DNA from: Pseudomonadota bacterium
GTDB taxonomy: Bacteria; Pseudomonadota; Gammaproteobacteria; Burkholderiales; Burkholderiaceae
Direction: 5' to 3'
Length of the DNA: 31,995 bases
Assembly: GCA_963205525.1 (NCBI GenBank)
Contig: CAUJJP010000181.1
Span: forward strand, 1 to 31,995
The notes below the pieces were generated by a model. The model worked only from the letters and a program-made list of their open reading frames with translations. It searched no databases and was not told the origin of the DNA. Positions 1 through 8,188 of the stretch are shown here, in pieces; within the stretch, counting starts at the first letter, position 1; each line of letters begins with the position of its first letter. Position numbers and translations under genes: made by a program.

Positions 1-528
1 GAAGGACTGCGCCCGGGCACCACCGTCGAGGGCATCAAGGACATCCGCCCGGCGCTGCCCGGTGGCGTGGTCACCGCCGGCAACGCGAGCCAGTTCAGCG
101 ACGGCGCCGGCGCCTGCGTGGTGGTCGACGAGGCCTTCGCCAGCCGGCGCGGGCTGCAGCCGCTGGGCCGCTTCCTGGGCTTCGCGGTGGCCGGCTGCGA
201 ACCCGACGAGATGGGCATAGGCCCGGTGTTCGCGGTGCCCAAGCTGCTCGCCCGGCTCGGGCTGAAGGTCGACGACATCGATCTCTGGGAGCTCAACGAG
301 GCCTTTGCGGTGCAGGTGCTGTACTGCGCCGACCGGCTGGGCATCCCGATGGAGAGGCTGAACGTGAACGGCGGTGCGATCGCACTCGGTCACCCCTATG
401 GCGTGAGCGGCCAGCGCCTGACCGGGCACGCCCTGATCGAGGGCCGTCGCCGCGGCGCCAAGCGCGTGTGCGTGACCATGTGCATAGGCGGCGGCATGGG
501 CGCGGCCGGCATCTTCGAGGTCTTGTAG
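1..528 (+). CDS. Thiolase family protein (acetyl-CoA acyltransferase), 5' end missing
   Basis: The frame is open from the first base, so only the C-terminal 175 residues are present. Thiolases make or cleave 3-ketoacyl-CoA in fatty acid beta-oxidation or in acetoacetyl-CoA/polyhydroxyalkanoate metabolism. Visible signatures are [22 protein letters not shown] with the catalytic His of the GHP motif, and [10 protein letters not shown] near the end, whose Cys is the second catalytic cysteine. The N-terminal half with the acyl-carrying cysteine lies outside the window. The next gene, an oxidoreductase, follows after 122 nt, so the two may be co-transcribed. The family is certain; substrate chain length (FadA-like or acetyl-CoA acetyltransferase) cannot be decided from this part. 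Confidence 0.93.
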   Translation, partial: EGLRPGTTVEGIKDIRPALPGGVVTAGNASQFSDGAGACVVVDEAFASRRGLQPLGRFLGFAVAGCEPDEMGIGPVFAVPKLLARLGLKVDDIDLWELNEAFAVQVLYCADRLGIPMERLNVNGGAIALGHPYGVSGQRLTGHALIEGRRRGAKRVCVTMCIGGGMGAAGIFEVL

Positions 529-578
529 CCGGCCCCCGCATCCCGGGCGGCAGCCCGACGCAGCCGGCGGCGGGCGAC

Positions 579-623
579 GGCCCGCAAGGCCCGGAAGGCC
601 CGGAAGCCCCGGAAGCCCCGGAA
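579..623. repeat. Five-copy 9-bp tandem repeat
   Basis: Five head-to-tail 9-bp units lie in the gap between the thiolase and the oxidoreductase: one ggcccgcaa, two ggcccggaa and two gccccggaa. The array ends about 10 nt before the ribosome binding site region of the oxidoreductase. It looks like a slippage-generated minisatellite. Confidence 0.8.
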
Positions 624-650
624 TTCTCAATAGGGCTCAGGAGGCCCGCG

Positions 651-1673
651 ATGACGACCCTGACGAACCAGCAGATCCTGCTCGTGCAGCGCCCGCAGGG
701 CGCTCCCACGGCCAGCAACTTCAGCCTCGTGAGCACGCCGGTGCCTGCGCTGCAGGAGGGCCAGGTGCTGGTGCGCCAGCTCTGGCTGAGCCTGGACCCC
801 TACATGCGCGGGCGCATGAACGAGGGCCGCAGCTACGCCGCACCGCAGCCGCTCGGGGAGGTCATGGGCGGCGCCACCGCGGGCGAGGTGCTGGCCTCGC
901 GCCACCCCGGCTACGCGGTCGGCGACCCGGTGGTCGGCATGGGCGGCTGGCAGCTCTACAGCGTGGTCGACGGCGGTGCGAGCGGCCTGCTGCGCAAGGT
1001 CGACACGCGCCAGGTGCCGCTGCAGGCCTATCTGGGGGCGGTGGGCATGCCCGGCGTCACCGCCTGGTACGGGCTGACGCAGATCATCGAGCCCCAGCCC
1101 GGTCAGACCCTGAGCGTGAGCGCCGCCAGCGGCGCCGTCGGCTCGGCCTTCGCCGCCCTGGCCAAGGCGCGCGGCTGCCGGGTGGTGGGCATCGCCGGTG
1201 GGTCGCAGAAGTGCGCCTACGCGGTGGACGAACTGGGTTTCGACGCCTGCATCGACTACAAGGCGCACCCCGACCTGCAGAGTCTGGCGCGCGCGCTCGC
1301 CCAGGCCTGCCCGGACGGCATAGACGGTCACTTCGAGAACGTCGGCGGCACCGTCCTGGACGCCGCCATGCTGCGCATGAAGCCCTTCGGCCGCATCGCC
1401 CTGTGCGGCATGATTGCCGGCTACAACGGTGCGCCGCTGCCGATGGCCAACCCGGCGCTGCTGCTGGTGTCGCGCCTGTTGCTGCAGGGCTTCATCGTCA
1501 GCGAGCACATGAACCTGTGGCCGGCGGCGCTGCAGGAGCTCGCCGCCTTGTACGCCAGCGGCAGGCTGCGCCCGCGCGAGACCATCGCCGAAGGCCTGGC
1601 GGCCGCGCCCGAGGCCTTCTTCGGCCTGCTCGCGGGGCGCAACTTCGGCAAGCAGCTCGTCAAGCTTGCCTGA
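651..1673 (+). CDS. NADP-dependent oxidoreductase, MDR/zinc-free (CurA/leukotriene B4 dehydrogenase-like)
   Basis: A 340-residue protein, the usual length of the medium-chain dehydrogenase/reductase group that reduces alpha,beta-unsaturated ketones or aldehydes with NADPH. The N-terminal GroES-like part contains LSLDPYMRGRM, typical of the CurA/PTGR branch. The Rossmann part has SAASGAVGS (nucleotide-binding loop), GIAGG and the ENVGG motif. No zinc-ligand cysteines of alcohol dehydrogenases are seen. The ATG at 651 is preceded by CAGGAGG (639-645); the open frame reaches back into the thiolase but lacks homology there. It follows the thiolase in the same direction, consistent with a role in lipid or aldehyde metabolism, but the substrate is unknown. 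Confidence 0.92.
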   Translation: MTTLTNQQILLVQRPQGAPTASNFSLVSTPVPALQEGQVLVRQLWLSLDPYMRGRMNEGRSYAAPQPLGEVMGGATAGEVLASRHPGYAVGDPVVGMGGWQLYSVVDGGASGLLRKVDTRQVPLQAYLGAVGMPGVTAWYGLTQIIEPQPGQTLSVSAASGAVGSAFAALAKARGCRVVGIAGGSQKCAYAVDELGFDACIDYKAHPDLQSLARALAQACPDGIDGHFENVGGTVLDAAMLRMKPFGRIALCGMIAGYNGAPLPMANPALLLVSRLLLQGFIVSEHMNLWPAALQELAALYASGRLRPRETIAEGLAAAPEAFFGLLAGRNFGKQLVKLA

Positions 1674-1695
1674 GTCAGGCCCTGAGCACCGCGCC

Positions 1696-2133
1696 GTGGA
1701 CTGGACCTGGCAACGCTTCCACGGCCTGAGCGTGGACGACCTGTACGACGCGCTGGCGCTGCGCAGCCGCGTCTTCGTGCTCGAGCAAGGACCCTACCTG
1801 GACGCCGACGGCCTGGACCGCCAGGCCTGGCACCTGCTGGGGCGCGACGCGGCCGGCGTGCTGCAGGCCTGTCTGCGCGTCGTCGACCCCGGGGTCAAGT
1901 ACGCCGAGCCTTCGATCGGCCGCGTGGTGGTCGCGCGCGAGCAGCGCGGCACCGGGCTGGGTCGGCGCCTGGTGGGCGAGGCGCTGGCGCGCAGCGATTC
2001 CGTCTGGCCCGGGCGCGGCAACCGCATCAGCGCCCAGGCGCACCTGACGCGCTTTTATGCCGGCTTCGGCTACCGTCCGGTGGGAGATGTCTACCTGGAA
2101 GACGACATCCCGCACCAGGAGATGCTGCGCTGA
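1696..2133 (+). CDS. GNAT family N-acetyltransferase, ElaA type
   Basis: A 145-residue acetyltransferase. The start of the domain (WTWQRFHGLSVDDLYDALALRSRVFVLEQ) is the typical ElaA opening, and the acetyl-CoA loop is REQRGTGLGRRLV, followed by AQAHLTRFYAGFGY and DDIPHQEM near the end, also characteristic of ElaA. I chose GTG at 1696 because it matches where the family begins. A TTG at 1666, overlapping the oxidoreductase stop by 8 nt, would add 10 residues and cannot be excluded. Neither start has a strong ribosome binding site, suggesting translational coupling with the gene before. The acceptor substrate is unknown. Confidence 0.88.
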   Translation: MDWTWQRFHGLSVDDLYDALALRSRVFVLEQGPYLDADGLDRQAWHLLGRDAAGVLQACLRVVDPGVKYAEPSIGRVVVAREQRGTGLGRRLVGEALARSDSVWPGRGNRISAQAHLTRFYAGFGYRPVGDVYLEDDIPHQEMLR

Positions 2134-2160
2134 TCTGCGGCCGACCGGCGACGCCTCCGT

Positions 2161-2204
2161 GATGGGACGGTGATGGGCCGGTGATGGGCCGGTGATGGGC
2201 CGGT
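2161..2204. repeat. Four-copy 11-bp tandem repeat
   Basis: Four tandem 11-bp units, one gatgggacggt and three gatgggccggt, occupy the gap between the acetyltransferase and tex. They lie about 80 nt before the tex start and may affect its leader. No binding-site identity is recognised. Confidence 0.85.
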
Positions 2205-2283
2205 GCCTGCCCGGTGGCGGGTGCCCGGCGGCGGGTTGCGGCGCGCTTACACTCGCGCCCTTTTGCTGTATCCCCCGATAGCC

Positions 2284-4605
2284 TTGGACAAGATCCTGCA
2301 CCAGATCGCGGCCGAACTGCAGGTCCGGCCAGCCCAGGTGAAGGCCGCGGTCGAGCTGCTCGACGGCGGCGCCACCGTTCCCTTCATCGCCCGCTACCGC
2401 AAAGAGGCCACCGACGGCCTGGACGACACCCATTTGCGCACGCTGGAGACCCGGCTCGCCTACCTGCGCGAGATGGAGGAGCGCCGCGCCGCGGTGCTGC
2501 AGAGCATCGAGTCGCAGGGCAAGCTCGGTCCCGAGCTGCGCGCGGCGATCGAGGCCGCGCCCACCAAGCAGGAGCTGGAAGACCTCTACCTGCCCTACAA
2601 GCCGCGCCGGCGCACCAAGGGCATGATCGCGCGCGAGGCCGGGATCGAGCCGCTCGCCGACCGCTTGTTCGCCGACCCGGCGCTCACCCCGCTGGCCGAG
2701 GCCGCCGCCTTCGTCAACGCCGAGGCCGGATTTGCCGACGCGCACGCGGTGCTCGACGGCGTGCGCGACCTGCTGGCCGAGCGCTGGGCGGAGGATGCGG
2801 CCCTGGTCGGCAGCCTGCGCGAATGGCTGTGGGCCGAGGGCCGGCTGCACAGCCGGCTCGCCGCCGGCAAGGACGGCGAGCACAAGGACGCGGCCAAGTT
2901 CCGCGACTACTTCGAGTACGACGAGCCGATTGCGCGCGTGCCCAGCCACCGCGCGCTGGCGGTGTTCCGCGGTCGCAGCCAGGAGTGGCTGGACGCCAAG
3001 CTGGTCGTCGACGAGGAGCTGGTCGCCGGCCAGCCGACGCTGGCCGAGGGCCGGATCGCGCTGCACCTGGGCTGGCGCCACCAGCAGCGGCCGGCTGACG
3101 ACCTGATCCGCAAGACCGTGGCCTGGACCTGGAAGGTCAAGCTCAGCCTGAGCCTGGAGCGCGACCTCTTCAGCCGGCTGCGCGAGCAGGCCGAGGAGGT
3201 GGCGATCAAGGTCTTCGCCGACAACCTGCGCGACCTGCTGCTGGCCGCACCGGCCGGCGCGCGCGCGGTGATGGGGCTGGACCCGGGCATACGCACCGGG
3301 GTCAAGGTGGCGGTGGTGAGCGCCACCGGCCGCGTGCTGGAAACCGCCACCGTCTACCCGCACGAGCCGCGCCGCGACTGGGAAGGCAGCCTGCACACCC
3401 TGGGCCGGCTCGCGGCCAGCCACGGCGTGCGCCTGATCGCGATCGGCAACGGCACCGCCAGCCGCGAGACCGATGCCCTGGCTGCCGAGTTGATCAAGCG
3501 CCTGGCCAAGGCCGCGCCCGAGCACGCGATCGACCGTCTGGTGGTCAGCGAGGCCGGCGCCTCGGTCTATTCGGCCAGCGAGTTCGCGAGCCAGGAGCTG
3601 CCGGAGCTGGACGTGAGCCTGCGCGGCGCGGTCAGCATTGCGCGCCGGGTCCAGGATCCGCTGGCCGAGCTGGTGAAGATCGACCCCAAGAGCATAGGCG
3701 TCGGCCAGTACCAGCACGACGTGAACCAGAGCGGCCTGGCGCGCAGCCTGGACGCGGTGGTCGAGGACTGCGTGAACAAGGTCGGTGTCGACCTCAACAC
3801 CGCCAGCGCGCCGCTGCTGGCGCGGGTGGCGGGACTGAGCGCGGGGGTGGCGGCCTCGGTGGTGCGCTGGCGCGATGCCCACGGCGCCCTCCGCGACCGC
3901 CGTCAGCTGCTGGAAGTGAGCGGCCTGGGGCCGCGCACCTTCGAGCAATCGGCAGGCTTTCTGCGCATCCGCGACGGCGACAACCCGCTTGACGCCACCG
4001 GCGTCCACCCCGAGACCTATCCGCTGGTCGAGCGCATCCTGGCCGCCACCCAGCGCCCGATCGGCGAGCTGATGGGGCGCGGCGAGCTGCTGCGCGGCCT
4101 GGATGCGAAGGGCTTCGCCGACGCCCGCTTCGGCGCCGTGACGGTGAAGGACATCCTGGCCGAGCTGGAGAAGCCCGGGCGCGACCCGCGGCCGGACTTC
4201 GTCGTCGCGCGCTTCAACGACGGCGTGGAGGACATCAAGGATCTGCAGCCGGGCATGCTGCTGCAGGGCACGGTGAGCAACGTCGCCCAGTTCGGTGCCT
4301 TCGTCGACCTGGGCGTGCACCAGGACGGTCTGGTGCACGTGAGCCAGCTCGCCAGCAAGTTCGTCGCCGACGCGCGCGAGGTGGTGAAGACCGGCGACAT
4401 CGTCAAGGTGAGGGTGCTGGAAGTCGACCTCGCGCGCCAGCGCATCGCGCTGAGCATGAAGCTGGATGCACCTGCGGCGCGCGCGGGCGACGACAACCGC
4501 TACCGCGCCGCCGGGCGCGACGAGCGCGCGCGCGGGGGGCCGCCTCGGGGGACGGCGCCGCAGGGTGCGCTGGCGGCTGCCTTTGCGCGCTTACAAAAAC
4601 GCTGA
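2284..4605 (+). CDS. tex: Tex family RNA-binding transcription accessory protein (S1 domain)
   Basis: A 773-residue protein, the normal length for Tex. Tex is a cytoplasmic nucleic-acid-binding protein connected to transcription and RNA handling. In order are the helical N-terminal region ([19 protein letters not shown] is diagnostic), a YqgF/RNase H-like domain beginning at [11 protein letters not shown], the helix-hairpin-helix part ([20 protein letters not shown]), and a C-terminal S1 domain ([30 protein letters not shown]) followed by a basic tail. The open frame extends upstream to 2203, but the family start falls at TTG 2284 ([12 protein letters not shown]), directly after ATAGCC. TTG as start would be unusual but fits homology. 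It is followed by the thrS leader and a new promoter. Confidence 0.95.
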   Translation: MDKILHQIAAELQVRPAQVKAAVELLDGGATVPFIARYRKEATDGLDDTHLRTLETRLAYLREMEERRAAVLQSIESQGKLGPELRAAIEAAPTKQELEDLYLPYKPRRRTKGMIAREAGIEPLADRLFADPALTPLAEAAAFVNAEAGFADAHAVLDGVRDLLAERWAEDAALVGSLREWLWAEGRLHSRLAAGKDGEHKDAAKFRDYFEYDEPIARVPSHRALAVFRGRSQEWLDAKLVVDEELVAGQPTLAEGRIALHLGWRHQQRPADDLIRKTVAWTWKVKLSLSLERDLFSRLREQAEEVAIKVFADNLRDLLLAAPAGARAVMGLDPGIRTGVKVAVVSATGRVLETATVYPHEPRRDWEGSLHTLGRLAASHGVRLIAIGNGTASRETDALAAELIKRLAKAAPEHAIDRLVVSEAGASVYSASEFASQELPELDVSLRGAVSIARRVQDPLAELVKIDPKSIGVGQYQHDVNQSGLARSLDAVVEDCVNKVGVDLNTASAPLLARVAGLSAGVAASVVRWRDAHGALRDRRQLLEVSGLGPRTFEQSAGFLRIRDGDNPLDATGVHPETYPLVERILAATQRPIGELMGRGELLRGLDAKGFADARFGAVTVKDILAELEKPGRDPRPDFVVARFNDGVEDIKDLQPGMLLQGTVSNVAQFGAFVDLGVHQDGLVHVSQLASKFVADAREVVKTGDIVKVRVLEVDLARQRIALSMKLDAPAARAGDDNRYRAAGRDERARGGPPRGTAPQGALAAAFARLQKR

Positions 4606-4616
4606 GCGGCCGGCCT

Positions 4617-4645
4617 GCGGTGAGGCCTACCGTCCTGGCTACAAT
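4617..4645 (+). promoter_or_regulatory. Candidate promoter of the thrS operon
   Basis: TACAAT at 4640-4645 matches the sigma-70 -10 consensus in 5 of 6 bases. The -35 region about 17 nt upstream (around GCGGTG, 4617-4622) is weak. Transcription would start near 4652, which gives a leader RNA of about 180 nt carrying the Thr-rich peptide and the terminator. Inferred from sequence only. Confidence 0.5.
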
Positions 4646-4691
4646 CGGCCCCTTCGATGACCAGACAAGAGCAGGAAAGGCACGACGGGTT

Positions 4692-4733
4692 ATGACACCG
4701 CGGACTACGCGCTCCTTTTTCACCGGGACCTGA
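4692..4733 (+). CDS. Thr-rich leader peptide of thrS (attenuator peptide)
   Basis: A 13-codon open frame, MTPRTTRSFFTGT then TGA, in the thrS leader. Five of its 13 residues are threonine (ACA, ACT, ACG, ACC, ACC), far above chance. AGGAAAGG at 4673-4680 lies 11 nt before the ATG. It ends 51 nt before an intrinsic terminator that sits directly in front of thrS. This is the layout of ribosome-mediated attenuation: a ribosome short of charged Thr-tRNA stalls in the peptide and the RNA folds to avoid termination. The peptide itself probably has no function after translation. The frame is too small to be proven without experiment, but composition and position agree. Confidence 0.75.
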   Translation: MTPRTTRSFFTGT

Positions 4734-4783
4734 TTCCCGCAGCCGCGCGCGCACGTCCACACCCTTCGCATCCTCTGACGACC

Positions 4784-4813
4784 AAGCGCGGCCTGTACCG
4801 CGCTTTTTCTTTT
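4784..4813 (+). terminator. Intrinsic terminator/attenuator in front of thrS
   Basis: A perfect 8-bp stem (4784-4791 with 4798-4805, AAGCGCGG/CCGCGCTT) with a 6-nt loop runs into TTTTTCTTTT (4804-4813). It stands 16 nt before the thrS ATG, inside the operon leader, so it can only make sense as a conditional terminator. GCCGCGC at 4742-4748 can pair with 4786-4792 to form a competing antiterminator. CGCGC at 4708-4712, within the leader peptide codons, can pair with 4747-4751. Confidence 0.85.
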
Positions 4814-4829
4814 CCTGCAGGAGATACGC

Positions 4830-6737
4830 ATGATCCAGATCACGCTGCCCGACGGCTCGCAACGCGCCTTCGAGGGCCCGGTCACGGTGGCCCAGGTGGC
4901 GGCCTCCATCGGCGCCGGACTCGCCAAGGCCGCGCTCGGCGGCAAGGTCGACGGCCGGCTCGTCGACCTCGGCCACTTGGTCGAGCGGGACGCCCGGCTG
5001 GCCATCGTCACCGACAAGGACGCCGAAGGCCTGGAGATGATCCGCCACTCCACCGCCCACCTGCTGGCCCACGCAGTCAAGGAGCTCTTTCCCGACGCGC
5101 AGGTCACCATCGGCCCGGTGATCGACAACGGCTTCTTCTACGACTTCAGCGTCAAGCAGCCCTTCACGCCCGAGGACCTGACGGCGATCGAGGCGCGCAT
5201 GGCCGAGCTGGCGAAGAAGGACGAGCCGGTGCTGCGCCGCGTGCTGCCGCGCGACGAGGCGGTGGCCTACTTCAAGGGCCTGGGCGAGCACTACAAGGCC
5301 GAGATCATCGAGAGCATCCCGGCGAAAGAAGACGTGTCGCTGTACCGCGAAGGCGCTTTCGAGGACCTGTGCCGCGGCCCGCACGTGCCCAGCACCGGGC
5401 GGCTGAAGCACTTCAAGCTCATGAAGGTGGCCGGCGCCTACTGGCGCGGCGACCACCGCAACGAGATGCTGCAGCGCATCTACGGCACCGCCTGGGCAAG
5501 CAAGGACGAGCTGCAGAAGTACCTCACGATGCTGGAGGAGGCCGAGAAGCGCGACCACCGCAAGCTCGGGCGCGAGCTCGACCTGTTCCACCTCGACGAG
5601 CACAGCCCGGGCACGGTGTTCTGGCACCCCAGGGGCTGGACGGTGTGGCAGCAGGTCGAGCAGTACATGCGCGCGGTCTACCGCGACAACGGCTACCACG
5701 AGGTCAAGGGGCCACAAATCCTGGACAAGGCCTTGTGGGAGAAGACCGGCCACTGGGACAAGTACCGGGAGAACATGTTCACGACCGAATCGGAGAAGCG
5801 CGACTACGCGCTCAAGCCGATGAACTGCCCCGGCCACATCCTGATCTTCAAGCAGGGCATCAAGAGCTACCGCGACCTGCCGCTGCGCTATGGCGAATTC
5901 GGCCAGTGCCACCGCAACGAGCCCACCGGCGGGCTGCACGGCATCATGCGCGTGCGCGGCTTCACGCAGGACGACGGCCACATCTTCTGCACCGAGGACA
6001 TGATCCTGCCCGAGTGCGTGGCCTACACCGCGCTGCTGCGCAAGGTCTACGCCGACTTCGGCTTCCACGAGATCCTGTACAAGGTGGCGACGCGGCCGGC
6101 GGCGCGCATCGGCTCCGACGAGGTCTGGGACAAAGCCGAGGCGGCGCTGATGCAAAGCCTGGAGCGCGCCGGCGTGCGCTACGTGGTCGCGCCGGGCGAC
6201 GGTGCCTTCTACGGGCCGAAGATCGAGTACACGCTGAAGGATGCGCTCGGCCGCGAATGGCAGTGCGGCACCATGCAGGTCGACTTCTCGATGGCGCAGC
6301 GGCTGGACGCCGAATACGTGGCTGAGGACGGCAGCCGCCAGCACCCGGTGATGCTGCACCGGGCCATCGTCGGCAGCCTGGAGCGATTCATCGGCATCCT
6401 CGTCGAGCAGCACGCCGGCGCCTTGCCGGCCTGGCTGGCGCCCGTCCAGGTGGCGGTGGCGCCGATCACCGACGAGCAGGCAGACTATGCCGCTTCCGTC
6501 GTGAAAATGCTGCAAAAACAAGGAGTTAGGGTCTCGAGCGATTTGCGCAACCAGAAAATCACGTATAAGATCCGCGAGCTTTCTTTGCAGAAGCTCCCGT
6601 ACATCCTCGTCGTCGGCGACAAGGAAAAGGCCAACGGGACCGTTTCCGTGCGCGCCCGGGGCAACCGGGACCTCGGGGTCATGCCGCTCGACGACTTCGC
6701 GCTGAAGCTCGCCGAGGACATCGCCCGCAAGGTCTGA
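4830..6737 (+). CDS. thrS: Threonyl-tRNA synthetase
   Basis: A 635-residue class II synthetase that charges tRNA-Thr. The N-terminal TGS domain spans about residues 1-62. The editing domain has the HSTAHLLAH motif, with its His pair at H73 and H77. The catalytic core shows MNCPGHI (zinc Cys), [21 protein letters not shown] (class II motif 2 and zinc His) and [22 protein letters not shown] (motif 3). The C-terminal anticodon-binding domain ends the protein. AGGAG at 4819-4823 is placed 6 nt before the ATG. It is first in the operon with infC, rpmI and rplT, as in most proteobacteria. Regulation is probably by Thr attenuation in the leader. Confidence 0.99.
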   Translation: MIQITLPDGSQRAFEGPVTVAQVAASIGAGLAKAALGGKVDGRLVDLGHLVERDARLAIVTDKDAEGLEMIRHSTAHLLAHAVKELFPDAQVTIGPVIDNGFFYDFSVKQPFTPEDLTAIEARMAELAKKDEPVLRRVLPRDEAVAYFKGLGEHYKAEIIESIPAKEDVSLYREGAFEDLCRGPHVPSTGRLKHFKLMKVAGAYWRGDHRNEMLQRIYGTAWASKDELQKYLTMLEEAEKRDHRKLGRELDLFHLDEHSPGTVFWHPRGWTVWQQVEQYMRAVYRDNGYHEVKGPQILDKALWEKTGHWDKYRENMFTTESEKRDYALKPMNCPGHILIFKQGIKSYRDLPLRYGEFGQCHRNEPTGGLHGIMRVRGFTQDDGHIFCTEDMILPECVAYTALLRKVYADFGFHEILYKVATRPAARIGSDEVWDKAEAALMQSLERAGVRYVVAPGDGAFYGPKIEYTLKDALGREWQCGTMQVDFSMAQRLDAEYVAEDGSRQHPVMLHRAIVGSLERFIGILVEQHAGALPAWLAPVQVAVAPITDEQADYAASVVKMLQKQGVRVSSDLRNQKITYKIRELSLQKLPYILVVGDKEKANGTVSVRARGNRDLGVMPLDDFALKLAEDIARKV

Positions 6738-6764
6738 TCGCCCCGCCGCGCCTTGTTTTTTCTC

Positions 6765-6790
6765 GGCGCCGCCGCGGCCTGGGCGGCGCT
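6765..6790 (+). promoter_or_regulatory. Hairpin immediately upstream of the infC ribosome binding site
   Basis: An 8-bp perfect GC stem (6766-6773 with 6782-6789) with an 8-nt loop ends 3 nt before the AGAGGTG ribosome binding site of infC. It follows TTGTTTTTTCTC, but the T-run is on the wrong side for a terminator in this direction. It may influence infC translation or RNA processing; the function is inferred. Confidence 0.45.
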
Positions 6791-6806
6791 CGAAGAGGTG
6801 TCAACC

Positions 6807-7355
6807 ATCGCTACCTTCATGGACCGCCGCATTCCGAATGCGGAGCGCAAGCACCGGCTGAACCGGGAGATCATGGCGCCGCAGGTGCGCCTGAACGGGG
6901 TCGAGAACGAGCCGCTGGGCATCGTGCCCACGCTCGAGGCGCTGCGCATGGCCGGGGAGCTGGACGTCGATCTGGTCGAGATCGCCGCCACCGCCGATCC
7001 GCCGGTGTGCCGCCTGATGGACTACGGCAAGTTCAAGTACCAGGAGCAAAAGCGCGCCGCGGAGGCCAAGGCCAAGCAGAAGGTGGTCGAGGTCAAGGAG
7101 GTCAAGTTCAGGCCCGGGACCGACGAGGGCGACTACAACATCAAGATGCGCAACCTGCGCCGCTTCATCGCCGACGACGGCGACAAGGGCAAGGTGACGC
7201 TGAGGTTTCGCGGCCGCGAGATCACGCACCAGGAGATCGGCATGCGGCTGCTCGAGCGCATCCGCGACGAGCTGGCCGACGTGGCCGTCGTCGAGCACAT
7301 GCCCAAGCTCGAAGGCCGGCAGATGATCATGGTGCTCGCGCCACGGCGCAAGTAA
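6807..7355 (+). CDS. infC: Translation initiation factor IF-3 with an AUC start codon
   Basis: A 182-residue IF-3, which binds the 30S subunit and discriminates against non-standard start codons. The N-domain contains [14 protein letters not shown] and [26 protein letters not shown]; the C-domain contains [24 protein letters not shown] and ends in [11 protein letters not shown] place the start at ATC 6807: AGAGGTG at 6794-6800 lies 6 nt before it, the ideal distance. The first in-frame ATG, at 6819, would be 18 nt away from that site. A non-AUG start on infC is well known (AUU in Escherichia coli) and lets IF-3 repress its own synthesis. An upstream TTG at 6753 would add unconserved residues. 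Confidence 0.95.
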   Translation: MATFMDRRIPNAERKHRLNREIMAPQVRLNGVENEPLGIVPTLEALRMAGELDVDLVEIAATADPPVCRLMDYGKFKYQEQKRAAEAKAKQKVVEVKEVKFRPGTDEGDYNIKMRNLRRFIADDGDKGKVTLRFRGREITHQEIGMRLLERIRDELADVAVVEHMPKLEGRQMIMVLAPRRK

Positions 7356-7370
7356 GGGATACGAAGAATG

Positions 7371-7448
7371 CGTGGGGTCGGTCGGTCGCCGGCCCCGCGT
7401 TCCAAGCCGCTGCAGGCCGTCAAGCACCACCTCGGTGGTCGCCTGCAG
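7371..7448 (+). promoter_or_regulatory. Structured rpmI leader, candidate L20 autoregulatory region
   Basis: The 116-nt gap between infC and rpmI contains two hairpins. The first pairs 7371-7377 with 7393-7399. The second is strong: an outer 8-bp stem (CTGCAGGC 7410-7417 with GCCTGCAG 7441-7448) encloses an inner stem ACCAC/GTGGT (7426-7430 with 7435-7439) capped by a CTCG tetraloop. It ends 12 nt before the AAGGAG site of rpmI. In Escherichia coli ribosomal protein L20 binds RNA at this same operon position to repress rpmI-rplT, so this is a natural candidate for the same role. The binding itself is inferred. Confidence 0.55.
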
Positions 7449-7471
7449 GGGTACTACAGCAAGGAGCAGTC

Positions 7472-7675
7472 ATGCCCAAAATGAAGACCAAGAGCAGCGC
7501 GAAGAAGCGTTTTCGCGTCCGTCCGGGTGGCACGGTCAAGCGTGCCCAGGCGTTCAAGCGCCACATCCTGACCAAGAAGACCACGAAGAACAAGCGCCAC
7601 CTGCGTGGCGCCGTCAACGTGCACGAGACCAACATGGGCCACATCGCCGCGATGCTGCCCTTCGCCGGTCTCTGA
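7472..7675 (+). CDS. rpmI: 50S ribosomal protein L35
   Basis: A 67-residue, very basic protein beginning [14 protein letters not shown] and containing [24 protein letters not shown], the classic L35 sequence. It is part of the large ribosomal subunit. AAGGAG at 7461-7466 precedes the ATG by 5 nt. It is placed between infC and rplT, as in the conserved operon, and is separated from infC by a structured leader. Confidence 0.99.
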   Translation: MPKMKTKSSAKKRFRVRPGGTVKRAQAFKRHILTKKTTKNKRHLRGAVNVHETNMGHIAAMLPFAGL

Positions 7676-7702
7676 CTTCACAGACGGACAAGGAGAACAC
7701 GC

Positions 7703-8059
7703 ATGCCTCGCGTCAAACGTGGTGTCACCGCCCACGCGCGTCACAAGAAGATCCTCAAGCTCGCCAAGGGCTTCCGGGGTCGCCGCAAGAACGTCTTCCG
7801 CATCGCCAAGCAGGCGGTGATGAAGGCCGGGCAGTACGCCTACCGTGACCGCCGCACCCGCAAGCGGGTGTTCCGCCAGCTCTGGATCGCGCGTATCAAC
7901 GCCGCGTCGCGCGAGCTCGGCGTCACCTACAGCAAGTTCATGGCCGGCCTGAAGAAGGCCAACATCGGGCTGGACCGCAAGGTCCTGGCCGACATGGCGG
8001 TGAACGACCCGGCTGCCTTCGGCAGCATCGTGGAAAAGGTGAAGGCCCAGCTCGCTTGA
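7703..8059 (+). CDS. rplT: 50S ribosomal protein L20
   Basis: A 118-residue L20, an early assembly protein that binds 23S rRNA. It begins [24 protein letters not shown] and contains [32 protein letters not shown] at 7690-7695 serves as ribosome binding site. It lies 27 nt after rpmI, in the same transcript. In enteric bacteria L20 is also the translational repressor of rpmI-rplT, which fits the structured leader before rpmI here. Confidence 0.99.
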   Translation: MPRVKRGVTAHARHKKILKLAKGFRGRRKNVFRIAKQAVMKAGQYAYRDRRTRKRVFRQLWIARINAASRELGVTYSKFMAGLKKANIGLDRKVLADMAVNDPAAFGSIVEKVKAQLA

Positions 8060-8069
8060 CCTCGCCGCG

Positions 8070-8163
8070 CCGGGCGCCAGCCCGGCCGGTGTCGAGCCCT
8101 GTCGGCGCGCAAGCGCCGGCATCGCACTTCAAGGCCGTCACCTCGAGACGGCCTTTTTTCTTT
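8070..8163 (+). terminator. rplT-pheS intergenic hairpins with intrinsic terminator
   Basis: Three successive hairpins occur: CCGGGC/GCCCGG (8070-8085), CGGCGC-GCAA-GCGCCG (8103-8118) and a 9-bp AAGGCCGTC/GACGGCCTT stem (8131-8139 with 8147-8155). The third is followed by TTTTTT and a T-rich run to 8163. This is an intrinsic terminator 26 nt before pheS. It either ends the ribosomal-protein transcript in part or acts as an attenuator for pheST. I see no Phe-rich leader peptide before it, unlike pheM of Escherichia coli. Confidence 0.8.
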
Positions 8164-8188
8164 CTCTCGATACTCTTTCGCCGCCACG

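Noticed and set aside
1675..4338. An 887-codon open frame on the minus strand
   Set aside because: It is antisense to tex and the acetyltransferase, has His/Gln/Arg/Ala-rich text without any domain, and results from GC-rich third positions.
4657..4695. A 12-codon open frame (MTRQEQERHDGL) just before the Thr-rich leader peptide
   Set aside because: It overlaps the Thr-rich frame by ATGA but has only one Thr and no ribosome binding site; it may be chance.
8056..8188. An FFF-containing frame before pheS as a Phe leader peptide
   Set aside because: The Phe codons are the T-tract of the terminator itself and lie after the hairpin, so they cannot control it.
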